The notes under the pieces: generated by a model
Told to the model about the DNA's origin: nothing
What the model saw: only the letters and a program-made list of their open reading frames with translations
Database searches by the model: none
Shown: positions 44,474-53,019 of the stretch, piece after piece
Numbering within the stretch: position 1 is the stretch's first letter
Layout of the letters: each line of letters starts with the position of its first letter
Source of the DNA: Deltaproteobacteria bacterium
GTDB taxonomy: Bacteria > Myxococcota_A > Polyangia > Polyangiales > JADJMO01
DNA length: 61,078 nucleotides
Direction: 5' to 3'
NCBI GenBank assembly: GCA_025363655.1
Contig: JANYDK010000003.1
Coordinates: 1 to 61,078, forward strand
Translations under genes and position numbers: made by a program

Positions 44474-44905
44474 ATGAGCTCGCTCGTTCTCTGCTCGACA
44501 TGCCGCCGCCATGTGCGTCTCGGGGCCACGACGTGTCCGTTCTGTTCCGCGAGCATCACGTCCGGCGAGCCGGGAGGCGGAGACCGCTCACTCGCGACGC
44601 GTGGCCTCTCGCGGGCTCGCATGTACGCGCGCTATGCAGCCATCGCCACGGGCGTCGCCGCGTGCGGCGGTTCATCGTCCGAGACCTCTTCCACGGACGC
44701 AGCCGGTGATGCCGCCACGGACACTGCCGCCAGCGACACCGGTGCGGCGACCGACTCACGCGGCGATGCGAGCGGCGATGGCAGCGTCGCCGACGCCGGT
44801 GCAGACACGCCGGACACCGTCTCCGACGCGCCGCCCGACACGCCGTGCTGTCCACCTTACGGATGCGTGTTCCCTGATACGGCTTGCGGCGGAGACCTCG
44901 TCTGA
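44474..44905 (+). CDS. ribbon/peptide protein 1, probable radical SAM substrate (GGDLV end)
   Basis: ATG follows GGGAGG with 7-base spacing. The 143 residues run: zinc ribbon (C7-x2-C10-RRHVR, CPFC at 21-24), a hydrophobic segment to Cys64 (YAAIATGVAAC), an Asp/Ala/Thr/Ser linker, and a C-terminal peptide PPYGCVFPDTACGGDLV preceded by two more cysteines. The ribbon would stay in the cytoplasm and the peptide could be displayed outside. Its stop overlaps the next start as TGATG. The end is conserved in the two following proteins, which suggests that it is the modified core. Confidence 0.85.
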   Translation: MSSLVLCSTCRRHVRLGATTCPFCSASITSGEPGGGDRSLATRGLSRARMYARYAAIATGVAACGGSSSETSSTDAAGDAATDTAASDTGAATDSRGDASGDGSVADAGADTPDTVSDAPPDTPCCPPYGCVFPDTACGGDLV

Positions 44906-45327
44906 TGTCGGCGTTCACGCTCTGCGAAGCCTGTCGTCGTCATGTCCGCACGGGCGATGCGAGCTGTCCCTTCTGCGGTGCCAACGTGGCGACCGTGGCG
45001 AACGAGGCGACCGTGGCGACCGAAGCGACGCAATCGCCGATGCACGCAGCCAAGGGCTCGTCGCGCGCGCTCCTCTACGCCATCGCAACGAGCGTGGCGG
45101 CGCTGTCCTGCGAGTCACCGCGCGGACCATCCGTGCCCTCTGGTGGCAACGCCGCCGACGCGGGCACTGCGACCACCACGACAGCCACCGCGACGACTAC
45201 GACCACTGCAACCGGCACGGTCGATCCCAACTGTCCCAAAGGTCCGCCGCAGTGCTTCGATCGGCCGCCGAACATGCCCTACGGCTGCGTATTTCCCGAT
45301 GAAGCGTGCACGGGGGAGATCGTCTGA
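44905..45327 (+). CDS. ribbon/peptide protein 2, probable radical SAM substrate
   Basis: Start overlaps the previous stop as TGATG; 140 residues. The ribbon (C7, C10, C21, C24; EACRRHVRTGDASCPFC) matches protein 1. After a VAT/EAT repeat linker comes a hydrophobic segment ending at Cys69 (YAIATSVAALSC), a Thr/Ala-rich linker, and a C-terminal region with CPKGPPQCFDRPPNM then PYGCVFPDEACTGEIV. It shares RPPNMPYGCVFPD with protein 3. No known fold beyond the ribbon. Confidence 0.85.
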   Translation: MSAFTLCEACRRHVRTGDASCPFCGANVATVANEATVATEATQSPMHAAKGSSRALLYAIATSVAALSCESPRGPSVPSGGNAADAGTATTTTATATTTTTATGTVDPNCPKGPPQCFDRPPNMPYGCVFPDEACTGEIV

Positions 45328-45845
45328 TGTCCCGCTACGTCACCTGCTCGGCGTGCCGGAGACACGTGCGTCTCGGCGAAGCGCGTTGCCCGTTCTGCGA
45401 CTGTGAACGATTGCTCGAAGAATCGAGCTTCATCGCGCCTCCTGGTCTCTCGCGCGCGGCGCTCTTCGCGCTCTCTACCGGCGTGGCCGCACTCGGATGC
45501 GAGACTCCTCCAGGGAGTGGCGCGCCGGCGACGTCGACGAGCAGTGCGCCGACGACGACCACGATGGCCACTACCAGCGCTGCCCCGAGCGCGACCGCTT
45601 CGACCTCGGTGACTGCCAGCGCTGCCCCGTCTGCATCCTCCTCGGCGAGCGCCGCCCCGGGTGCTTCTGCGAGTGCGATCATCGCCGATGCAGGCGTCGA
45701 TTCGGGCGCCCTTGCTGGCAAGCCGAAGGCGTCTGCTTCGGTGACGGCGCTGCCGACCGCCACCGTGAAGAAATGGGATCGGCCGCCCAACATGCCTTAC
45801 GGCTGCGTTTTCCCCGATCCCGCGTGCGAAGGCACGTCGGTCTGA
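45327..45845 (+). CDS. ribbon/peptide protein 3, probable radical SAM substrate
   Basis: Start overlaps the previous stop as TGATG; 172 residues. Ribbon cysteines at 7, 10, 21 and 24, an extra cysteine at 26, hydrophobic segment ending at Cys58 (LFALSTGVAALGC), a long Ser/Ala/Thr linker, and the end PYGCVFPDPACEGTSV after WDRPPNM. The last 49 bases overlap the end of the convergent hydrolase gene, so the conserved peptide is encoded on DNA read in both directions. Confidence 0.85.
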   Translation: MSRYVTCSACRRHVRLGEARCPFCDCERLLEESSFIAPPGLSRAALFALSTGVAALGCETPPGSGAPATSTSSAPTTTTMATTSAAPSATASTSVTASAAPSASSSASAAPGASASAIIADAGVDSGALAGKPKASASVTALPTATVKKWDRPPNMPYGCVFPDPACEGTSV

Positions 45846-47119
45846 TTGGCTGCGATCCAGGCCGCCACCACCGACGCGAGATGCCCGTCAGTGACGCCGG
45901 CCTGTGGTGTCTTGAAGCTGGTGATCAAGCTCTCGTGCGCCCGCAGGTCGTGACCGACGCGCGGGAGCTCCGCGAACGAAGCGCGGCCGCCTCCATCTTC
46001 TACCGCCGCGACGATGACGCGCCCCTCTTCGGCCGAGCAAATCCAGTCGTATTCGCCATGGAGAACGAGCACCGGCACGCCGACCGAGCGCCAGAGGGCG
46101 GCGAGGTCGACGCGGTCGAGCTGCTGAAGAAAGGACACGTGACGACCGAACATGGAGTCGCCCCGGTTCTGCGCCGATTCGAGACGTCGAAGCTCGGGGG
46201 CGCGCGCGAAAGCTTCCGCGGGCGTGAGACCTTCTCCGTAGATGGCGTCGCCGAACGTCGACCACGCGCGCATCTGCTCGTCGAGCGCGTCGCCGTCGAG
46301 CCCACCGAGTCGTCGCTGTCGTCGAGTCGTCGCGAGGACGCAGTCACGCCATCGGAAGCCGCTGGTCCCGAAGGCGATGACGCCGGCGACTCCGTCGTCC
46401 GGCCCGGCAAGGAGCGGAGCTACCATGCCGCCGAGGCTGTGGCCGTAGAGATGGATGCGACGTGGATCGACGTCCGTTCGTGCGCGAAGGGCAGCGAGGG
46501 CAGCTCGCGCTTGGGCAACCTCGGCGAAGAAATCGAGCGACGCCGCTGGAGGCCCTTCGCTGTCGCCGACGCCGCTCCGTTCGTAGCGCTGGACGACGAA
46601 GCCGCAGCGCGCGAGCTCGGCCGTGAGCAAGCTCGGGCCATGGCGAGGGTCGAGCGGTGACTCGCACGACTCACACCCGATGCCTTGCAGATAGAGAATC
46701 GCTGGAGCGAGCGCGCGCGATTCACCCTGGATTTTCGTGACGATGGTGCGAAGTCGATGCGTAGTCCCGTCGGCTGAAGACCATGGGCACTCGCCATGGT
46801 CCACGTCGATACCGGCGTGGCTCTCGCGCGGAAGGGGCTCGAGCTGGACCTCGAGCGCGAGCGTTTCGTCGGCGCGACGCACCGAGAGGAGGAGCGGCCG
46901 ATCGCAGCCGCAGGCACGCACGGCGGCGCCGAGGAGGTGCGGCTCGGTGAGGGAGACTGCGTCGGCGGCAAGAATCAGATCGCCCGCGCGGAGGCCTGCC
47001 CGCCCTGCCGGCCCATCGTCGGTCACCTGTGCGACCGAAGCGAAGGCGCGTCCACGAACGAACGGACCGAGACGCAGGCCGAGGTGAGCGCGCCGAGGCA
47101 AGGGCGCCAGCTGATACAT
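45797..47119 (-). CDS. PDZ-alpha/beta hydrolase fusion
   Basis: ATG at 47119 gives 440 residues. Residues about 12-95 are a PDZ-like domain (LGLRLGPFVRGRAFASVAQV, GPAGRAGLRAGDLIL). From about 115 an alpha/beta hydrolase follows with nucleophile Ser228 in YGHSLGG, LHGEYDWICS giving the acid, and VGHDLRAHE giving the histidine; it resembles peptidase/acyl-hydrolase family S9/S15-like enzymes. No signal peptide. It converges on ribbon/peptide protein 3 with a 49-base overlap and diverges from the hydroxyacid dehydrogenase with 9 bases between starts. Confidence 0.85.
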   Translation of the reverse strand: MYQLAPLPRRAHLGLRLGPFVRGRAFASVAQVTDDGPAGRAGLRAGDLILAADAVSLTEPHLLGAAVRACGCDRPLLLSVRRADETLALEVQLEPLPRESHAGIDVDHGECPWSSADGTTHRLRTIVTKIQGESRALAPAILYLQGIGCESCESPLDPRHGPSLLTAELARCGFVVQRYERSGVGDSEGPPAASLDFFAEVAQARAALAALRARTDVDPRRIHLYGHSLGGMVAPLLAGPDDGVAGVIAFGTSGFRWRDCVLATTRRQRRLGGLDGDALDEQMRAWSTFGDAIYGEGLTPAEAFARAPELRRLESAQNRGDSMFGRHVSFLQQLDRVDLAALWRSVGVPVLVLHGEYDWICSAEEGRVIVAAVEDGGGRASFAELPRVGHDLRAHESLITSFKTPQAGVTDGHLASVVAAWIAANQTDVPSHAGSGKTQP

Positions 47120-47120
47120 T
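47115..47120 (+). promoter_or_regulatory. candidate -10 element for the hydroxyacid dehydrogenase gene
   Basis: TACATT is 8 bases before the ATG at 47129 and overlaps the start codon of the opposite hydrolase gene. In the other direction TATCAT (47129-47134) lies 9 bases before the hydrolase ATG, so the two promoters may be intertwined. Confidence 0.3.
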
Positions 47121-47128
47121 GTCGGACC

Positions 47129-48091
47129 ATGATACGCCGCGCGGGCCGTTGCGAGACGATCCACGTCTGTCTGCCCGACGACGTCGACGCGGTGGCGATG
47201 GCCTCGGTGCTGGAGGCGACAGGACGAGCCGTGATCGTCCTCGCGCAGGAGGAGCTCGGCCTTCGTCTCGGCGAGATCGACGTGCTCTTCTGCGGTGCCG
47301 TCCCGGCGATCGACTGGTCGAGCGCAGGCTCGCTCCGGCTCGTGCAGATGCTCGGCTCCGGCGTCGATTCGCTCTGGCCGGCCGATGGTCTCCCGCGCGA
47401 GGTGCAGGTCGCGAACGCACGCGGACTCCACGTCGCCGAGATTCGCGACCACGCGCTCGCGCTGATGCTCTCTTTCGAACGCGAGCTGCCGCGACTCGCG
47501 GCGCAGCAGATGAAGCGACAATTCGAGCCGTTTCCCACGGGTTCGGTGACGGGAAAGACGCTCTCCATCCTCGGCGTCGGCGAGATTGGGCGCGGGCTCG
47601 CCAAGGCCGCGCGTGCGCTCGGCATGCGCGTCGTAGGAACGAGGATGCATCCGGAGCCGTGTGCCGACATCGACGAGACGCTCGGTCCGGACGACGCGGC
47701 GCGCGCCCTCGAGGTCGCAGACTATGCGGTGGTGCTCCTCCCGTTGACGTCACGAACGCGCGGATCGATCGATCGAGCGATGCTCGCGCGGCTGCGGGCG
47801 CACGCGGTGCTCTTGGTGCTCTCTCGTGGCGGCATCGTCGACGAGATGGCGCTCGAGGAGGCCCTTCGCAGCGGCCGATTGCGAGGTGGCGCGCTCGACG
47901 TCTTCGCGGTCGAACCGCTCCCGAGCTCGAGCACGCTTTGGACCACGCCGAACCTGGTGATCACTCCACATCAAGCGGGATGGATGCCCGACCTCGTGCC
48001 ACGCATCCTCGCGCTCGCGATCGAGAACATCGAGCGCGTCGAACGCGGAGAGCCGCCGCGAACGGCGATCGACCGCCAGCATCGGTACTGA
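47129..48091 (+). CDS. D-isomer-specific 2-hydroxyacid dehydrogenase
   Basis: The 320-residue protein has the NAD loop GVGEIGRGLAKAARALGMRVVG and the family's catalytic stations: LSRGGIVDE (Arg), ALDVFAVEPLP (Glu) and ITPHQAGW (His). The N-terminal flanking domain is divergent (LLPLTS is typical further on). Members reduce 2-keto acids with NAD(P)H; phosphoglycerate, glyoxylate or other substrates cannot be separated from sequence. No Shine-Dalgarno sequence. Confidence 0.9.
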   Translation: MIRRAGRCETIHVCLPDDVDAVAMASVLEATGRAVIVLAQEELGLRLGEIDVLFCGAVPAIDWSSAGSLRLVQMLGSGVDSLWPADGLPREVQVANARGLHVAEIRDHALALMLSFERELPRLAAQQMKRQFEPFPTGSVTGKTLSILGVGEIGRGLAKAARALGMRVVGTRMHPEPCADIDETLGPDDAARALEVADYAVVLLPLTSRTRGSIDRAMLARLRAHAVLLVLSRGGIVDEMALEEALRSGRLRGGALDVFAVEPLPSSSTLWTTPNLVITPHQAGWMPDLVPRILALAIENIERVERGEPPRTAIDRQHRY

Positions 48092-48132
48092 GCCACTGAC
48101 CGACTTGGCGACTCGGTGACTCGGCGAAGGCA

Positions 48133-51100
48133 TCACCGAGACGTCGGCACTCGAACGATGGTCGCTCCCGCGCGCTCGGCGAGCTCGACGACGTGACGAT
48201 GGCAGGTGAAGACGAGGACCTGGGTTTTTTCCGCGTATTCGGTGAGCGCGGCGAGCGTCGCCAACGTGCGCGGCTCGTCGAAATTGACCAAGACGTCGTC
48301 GAGCACGACCGGGAGCGCCTCGGCTGTCCGCTGGTACTGACGAACGTAGGCGAGCCTCAACGCGAGAAAGAGCTGTTCGCGGGTGCCGGTGCTCAGTTGC
48401 TCGGGGTGCACGACCCTCCGCTCGTCCTCCGTCGCCACCGTGAGGACGGCGTCGAGCCCGTAGCGCACGTGCGCCCAACGACCGAGCGTCATCGTCCGGA
48501 GCAAGGCGCCAGCCTCGGCCAGCATGAGAGGCTGATTTTCCCGCTCGAAACGCTTGATCGCAGCATCGAGGAGCGACTCGGCGACGACGATCGCGGCGTA
48601 GCGTTCGACGTCGGCGCGGAGCTGAGCTCTTTCTGCTTCTGCCGCGGCGCGCGCGTCGGCTGCGTCGGCCCCATCATCGACGCGGGCGAGCGCGGTCACT
48701 GCGCTGCCCACCTCCTCGTCCCGACGGCGACGCTCGACCTCCACCATCGAGAGCTCTCGCTCGGCGGCCGCGAGGGCCTCGCGCAAGGACGACTCGTCGC
48801 AACCTTCGAGCTCGAGGACGAGCGCGTCGAGGTCGGTGCCTGCGACGAGGCGGAGCTCGCGCGAACGCTCTTCGACGATGCGCTGCAGCGCGTGCGCACG
48901 TGTGGAGAGCTCGGCAAGACGACGGAACTCGTCATCGCTCGCCGCCGAGACCTCGTTGCGGAGCCCGGCGCGCGTCGCCTCGAGCTCGGCGAGCGAGGTC
49001 GAGACCCGTTCGCGACGGCTGCGCGCCGAGGTGAGCGACCGCGCCAACTCGTCGATTCGCCGTTTGAGTTCGCGTGCCGCCCGGACCTCGCCGGCGCGTC
49101 GCTCGAGCTGCGTGACGACGGCATCGTCGGTCGTCGCCAGAGGCAGGACCCGGAGCACCTCCTCACGAAATCGGCTCAGTTCATGGTCGATCGTCGCGGC
49201 TTGCGCGGTCAGCCGTTGCTCTTCCGGCAAGAAGCGTTGTCGCAGCTCGACCAAACCGAGGACGACTGCTCGGAGCGCCGCTGGCGAACCCTTGGTCGTC
49301 GGTGCCAGCTCGTCGGCGAGGGCGTCGAGGCGGGCGGTGAGCTCGACGCTCTCGATTCGTGTTCGTTCGAGGGCCGCGCGCGTGGCCGAGCTCTGGACCT
49401 CGTCGCGCTCGCGGGCGGCGGCGATGGCGCTCACGTCACTCGCGCGCGCGTGCTCGGCCTCGACGCGACGTTGCGCGAGCTCGCGCAGCGCGGTGATCGA
49501 CCCAGTTGCGATTTGGAGCAGCGTTCGCCCTCGGGCGATGAATGATTCTTGCCGGGCGAAGTGCTCGTCCCGCGTCGCTCGCGACTCGTCGAGGCGCGCG
49601 CGTGCATCGAGAAATGCGTCGCGATCGCGCAGCCAAGCCTCCATCACCGAGGGGGCGAGCGGCCGGATGCCACAGCTGGACCAACTGCCGATCCATCGCT
49701 CGTCGAGTCGGGCTCGTTCGTCGAGGAGTTGGCCTCGCTCGCGTGCGAGGGTCGCGAGGTTCGCCTCGAGCTCGGCCGCGCGCCCCTCGATCGCGATGCG
49801 CCGTTCGACCGCGTTGGCGCGGCGGCGCATGTCGTCGACGACCGCATCGGCCACGTTCACTGCGTCGACGACGGCTCGACCGAAAGGCGCTCCCCGATCG
49901 AAGGCGGTCATCGCTGCTGCATCGGACTCGCCCGCCGCTTGGGCCGCGAGCAGTCGAATGCCCTCGTCGCGTCGTGCCCGCGCAGTACGCAGCTCTGGCT
50001 CGGTGGGTGCGACACCCTCTGCGGCGAGGGTCGCCCGATCGGCTGCCAGTCGGTCGCGATCGGCCTCGCGCGCAGTGACGCTCGCGGCGAGGACCTCTGC
50101 ACGTCGATCGAGGATCGCGTAGGCCGAAGCGATCGCCTGCACCTCCTCGCGCGGAGGCGGACGAATCGCCGCTGGATCGGCCGATCCCAGCGTCGCCTCG
50201 AGGCGACGAAGGTGTGCGTTCACTTGCCGCGTCGCCTCCGAGATCGCGACCTCGAAGGAAGCGATGCGCTTCTCGTCGGCGAGCGCGAGCGAACACCCCG
50301 CGAGCCACTCGTCGAGACCGCCGAGCTCGGCCGCGGTGAGCGGCGCCGGGAGTGATCTCATGCGAGCTTCGAGGCTCGAGAGATGCGCGTCGACGTCGCG
50401 CAACGATCCGAGGAGACGATGACGTTCGCCGGCGAGGTCCTCGCTCCGACGCGAGGCTTCTTCGACGGTGAATCGCTTCGTCGAATCGAGCGCAGCGTGA
50501 CGCAATCGCTCCGCACTCCAGGCTGGCGCGAGGACGTCGAGCCGCACCTCGGCGTCGCGCACCACGGTCTCGAGCTCGCCACGCACCCGATGACGCGCGC
50601 TCGTGGCGTCGCGGAAGCTGGGGAGGCGACGATGCAAATCTTCGATGATTTCCGCGTCTTCTCCGATCGTCGAGGTACCGAGGGCCACCGCCTCGGCCTC
50701 GAGGTCGCCGACATCCTTCTCTTGCACGCCGAGCTCATGCGTCGCGCGCTCGGCCGCGATCGTCATCGCCGCGAAGCTGGTGACGGTCTCGGCCGACAGC
50801 TGCTTCGCGGCGACGGGGAGCAACTCGAGCTCACGCTCGGCCGCGCGCATCGCGAGGAGGGGACCAAGACCGTCGACGCGCGCCCGGGCTCGCGATGCCG
50901 CGGTGCGAAGTTGCGCTACGCGCTCGCCCGTCGCATCCGCAACAGCCTTCTTCGCCGCCTGGTCCTCGCGCAGCCGACGCAGCTCGTCGGCGGTGATCGT
51001 CGCGCTCCTCCCGGCCTTCTCGAGCTCCTCGATGCGCCGGAGGGTCGCGTTGATCCTCGGCTTCTGCGCGCGCTCGGTGAAGAGAGCATCTCGCTCGCGA

Positions 51101-51633
51101 GCGAGGTCGGCGAGCAGCCGTTGCGGCCGCACCGACGCCGAAAGCCCAGCGCCGTAGATGGCGCCTCGCACCTCGTCCCGCGACAGCTCGGCGCTACCCC
51201 GCGCGAGAGCATCGAGCGAAAAGGCGAACACGCTCTCGAAGAGTTGCCGATGGGGATGGGAGAGACGCTGCTGGAGCCAGTCTTCGCCGACGTCGTCGCC
51301 ACTCTCCAACATCCGCGCCGTGAGCGACGCTTTCTGCGTTTTCTTGCGCAAGAGGCCGACGCGCACCGGTTGTTCGATCTTGAGCAGCTCGATTTCACCG
51401 CCGACGGCGAGCTCGCTCATCTCGAATGAACGATCGATCGGCAAGAGCTCCTTCGCTTGATGAGGAAAGCCGAAGAGGAGGCATCGGATGGCCTCGAGGA
51501 TCGAGCTCTTGCCGGCCTCGTTGTCGCCATGGACGACCACGAGTCGCGACTTCGCGCCAGGGGCCGGAGCGAGCGAGAGGCTCGCGTCGACGAAGTGCCG
51601 AAAACGAACCAGCGTGAGGCGGAGCAGGCGCAC
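48133..51633 (-). CDS. SMC-like ATPase of the YhaN/SbcC type (DNA repair)
   Basis: GTG start, 1166 residues. N-terminal ATPase half with LVRFRHFVDASLSL and Walker A GDNEAGKS at 36-43; long Arg/Glu/Ala-rich coiled coils from about 170 to 1000; C-terminal half with STGTREQLFLALRLAY (ABC signature) and LPVVLDDVLVNFD (Walker B). This is the AAA_27/YhaN layout. Such ATPases work with an Mre11-like nuclease, and one is encoded 6 bases upstream. Probable role: processing of DNA ends in the cytoplasm. Confidence 0.9.
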   Translation of the reverse strand: MRLLRLTLVRFRHFVDASLSLAPAPGAKSRLVVVHGDNEAGKSSILEAIRCLLFGFPHQAKELLPIDRSFEMSELAVGGEIELLKIEQPVRVGLLRKKTQKASLTARMLESGDDVGEDWLQQRLSHPHRQLFESVFAFSLDALARGSAELSRDEVRGAIYGAGLSASVRPQRLLADLARERDALFTERAQKPRINATLRRIEELEKAGRSATITADELRRLREDQAAKKAVADATGERVAQLRTAASRARARVDGLGPLLAMRAAERELELLPVAAKQLSAETVTSFAAMTIAAERATHELGVQEKDVGDLEAEAVALGTSTIGEDAEIIEDLHRRLPSFRDATSARHRVRGELETVVRDAEVRLDVLAPAWSAERLRHAALDSTKRFTVEEASRRSEDLAGERHRLLGSLRDVDAHLSSLEARMRSLPAPLTAAELGGLDEWLAGCSLALADEKRIASFEVAISEATRQVNAHLRRLEATLGSADPAAIRPPPREEVQAIASAYAILDRRAEVLAASVTAREADRDRLAADRATLAAEGVAPTEPELRTARARRDEGIRLLAAQAAGESDAAAMTAFDRGAPFGRAVVDAVNVADAVVDDMRRRANAVERRIAIEGRAAELEANLATLARERGQLLDERARLDERWIGSWSSCGIRPLAPSVMEAWLRDRDAFLDARARLDESRATRDEHFARQESFIARGRTLLQIATGSITALRELAQRRVEAEHARASDVSAIAAARERDEVQSSATRAALERTRIESVELTARLDALADELAPTTKGSPAALRAVVLGLVELRQRFLPEEQRLTAQAATIDHELSRFREEVLRVLPLATTDDAVVTQLERRAGEVRAARELKRRIDELARSLTSARSRRERVSTSLAELEATRAGLRNEVSAASDDEFRRLAELSTRAHALQRIVEERSRELRLVAGTDLDALVLELEGCDESSLREALAAAERELSMVEVERRRRDEEVGSAVTALARVDDGADAADARAAAEAERAQLRADVERYAAIVVAESLLDAAIKRFERENQPLMLAEAGALLRTMTLGRWAHVRYGLDAVLTVATEDERRVVHPEQLSTGTREQLFLALRLAYVRQYQRTAEALPVVLDDVLVNFDEPRTLATLAALTEYAEKTQVLVFTCHRHVVELAERAGATIVRVPTSR

Positions 51634-51639
51634 GAGACC

Positions 51640-53019
51640 TCAGCCCTCCGAAGGCTCTCCGGCCGTGAGCCGATGGGCGAGGATGGCTTCCGCATCGGCG
51701 AGCGCGCGAAGCAGCACGTCACGGTCACCGAGATCGATGCGCAGCTCTTCGAGCTCTCTTTTCGCCTTTTTCGCCAGCGGATCCAACGCTCTCCCGAGCG
51801 TCAGAAGATCGCTCTCGGCTTCTTCGGTTCGGAGCACCTCGACGTGACGCAAGAGATCGCCGATGAGACCTGGCGCTCGCCGAAGGGTCTCGAGCGGCAC
51901 GACGGGTGAAGTCGCGAGCTCGACCTTCTCGAGCCAGACGCGCTCGGACACTTGCCGCGCCTCGGCGCGCAGTTGGTCGACGATGCGCTCGGGCGCCTCG
52001 ATCACCGCCTCGTGCGCCGAGCAGGCCCCTTCGAGGGTCAAGCGCACGGCGCAGAGCCGATCGCCCGACGAGGCGTCGATCGATTCGAGCCGCTCACGCA
52101 CGCGGGCGAAGAGATCGTCCAGGCCGTCGTCGGCCGTGAGCACGAGCCGCTCGTCGTACCAACGCATGACGTCGGTCTCGACGTGCTCGACGCGCGCGAT
52201 CGACGTGCCTTCGACGTCGATGACGACGCACCCCTTCGGCCCCGTCTCGCGAACGCTGCGACCTTGCGTGTTGCCGGGGTAGACGACCCAGGGCTCGCGG
52301 CTCAGCACTTGGTGCGTGTGCACGTGACCGAGCGCCCAATACTCGTAGCCGTGGCCGACGAGGTCGGCGGGACTGCAGGGCGCGTAGGTGAGGTGCTCGG
52401 AGGCGCCACGCGCCCCCGTCGCGCTCGTGTGCAAGACGCCGACGTTGAGCATCCCCGCGACCTTCGGCGGGTAGTGCGGCAAGAGGCTCTCCTTCACCTC
52501 GCGGGTCGGGTAGCTGACGCCGTGAAAGACCACGTTCTCGTCGGGGAAGACGAAGCTCCGATGCATGCCACGACCCTTGCCGTCGGGAGCGGAGAACTCG
52601 TGGACGTGGCTCGGCCAAGCGAGCGCGCGCGTGAGCTCGAAGTCGTGGTTGCCGCGCAGGAGGAGCACGCGACATCCGATGGGCGTCAGCCTCGCCAGTT
52701 GCGCGAGGAAGAAGAGGCCGGTGTGCGCGTCCTTCCAATCACCGTCGAAGACGTCGCCCGCGAGCACGAGAAAACGCGCGTCGTGCTCGAGACAAGTGTC
52801 GATCACGCGCGTGAACGCCTCTCGGGTCGCCGATCGAGCCCGAGCGACCGGGGCGCCCTCGTATCGCGAGAGCCCCCGCAACGGCGAGTCGATGTGGAGA
52901 TCGGCGGCGTGGACGATGCGCAAGGCCGGCCGAGCATAGGCCGACCGGACGGAAGCGGCGACGGCGAGTTCGGCAAGCAACCGGACGAGCCCTCGTGCCG
53001 ACAGGAGGACGACGTTCAT
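51640..53019 (-). CDS. YhaO/SbcD-like metallophosphoesterase exonuclease
   Basis: The frame gives 459 residues from ATG 53019, which is preceded by GGAGGGGGTAC; TTG at 52923 would begin right at LRIVHAADLH and may be the real start. Calcineurin-type motifs are complete: HAADLHIDSP, LAGDVFDGDW, LLLRGNHDFE, and the GHVHTHQ histidines. This is the Mre11/SbcD/YhaO nuclease family. It pairs with the YhaN-like ATPase. The ATG overlaps the divergent kinase start by 2 bases. Confidence 0.88.
   Translation of the reverse strand: MNVVLLSARGLVRLLAELAVAASVRSAYARPALRIVHAADLHIDSPLRGLSRYEGAPVARARSATREAFTRVIDTCLEHDARFLVLAGDVFDGDWKDAHTGLFFLAQLARLTPIGCRVLLLRGNHDFELTRALAWPSHVHEFSAPDGKGRGMHRSFVFPDENVVFHGVSYPTREVKESLLPHYPPKVAGMLNVGVLHTSATGARGASEHLTYAPCSPADLVGHGYEYWALGHVHTHQVLSREPWVVYPGNTQGRSVRETGPKGCVVIDVEGTSIARVEHVETDVMRWYDERLVLTADDGLDDLFARVRERLESIDASSGDRLCAVRLTLEGACSAHEAVIEAPERIVDQLRAEARQVSERVWLEKVELATSPVVPLETLRRAPGLIGDLLRHVEVLRTEEAESDLLTLGRALDPLAKKAKRELEELRIDLGDRDVLLRALADAEAILAHRLTAGEPSEG
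53003..53008 (+). promoter_or_regulatory. ribosome-binding site of the kinase gene
   Basis: AGGAGG with 9-base spacing to the ATG at 53018. It supports this start although it overlaps the divergent nuclease start codon. Confidence 0.7.
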
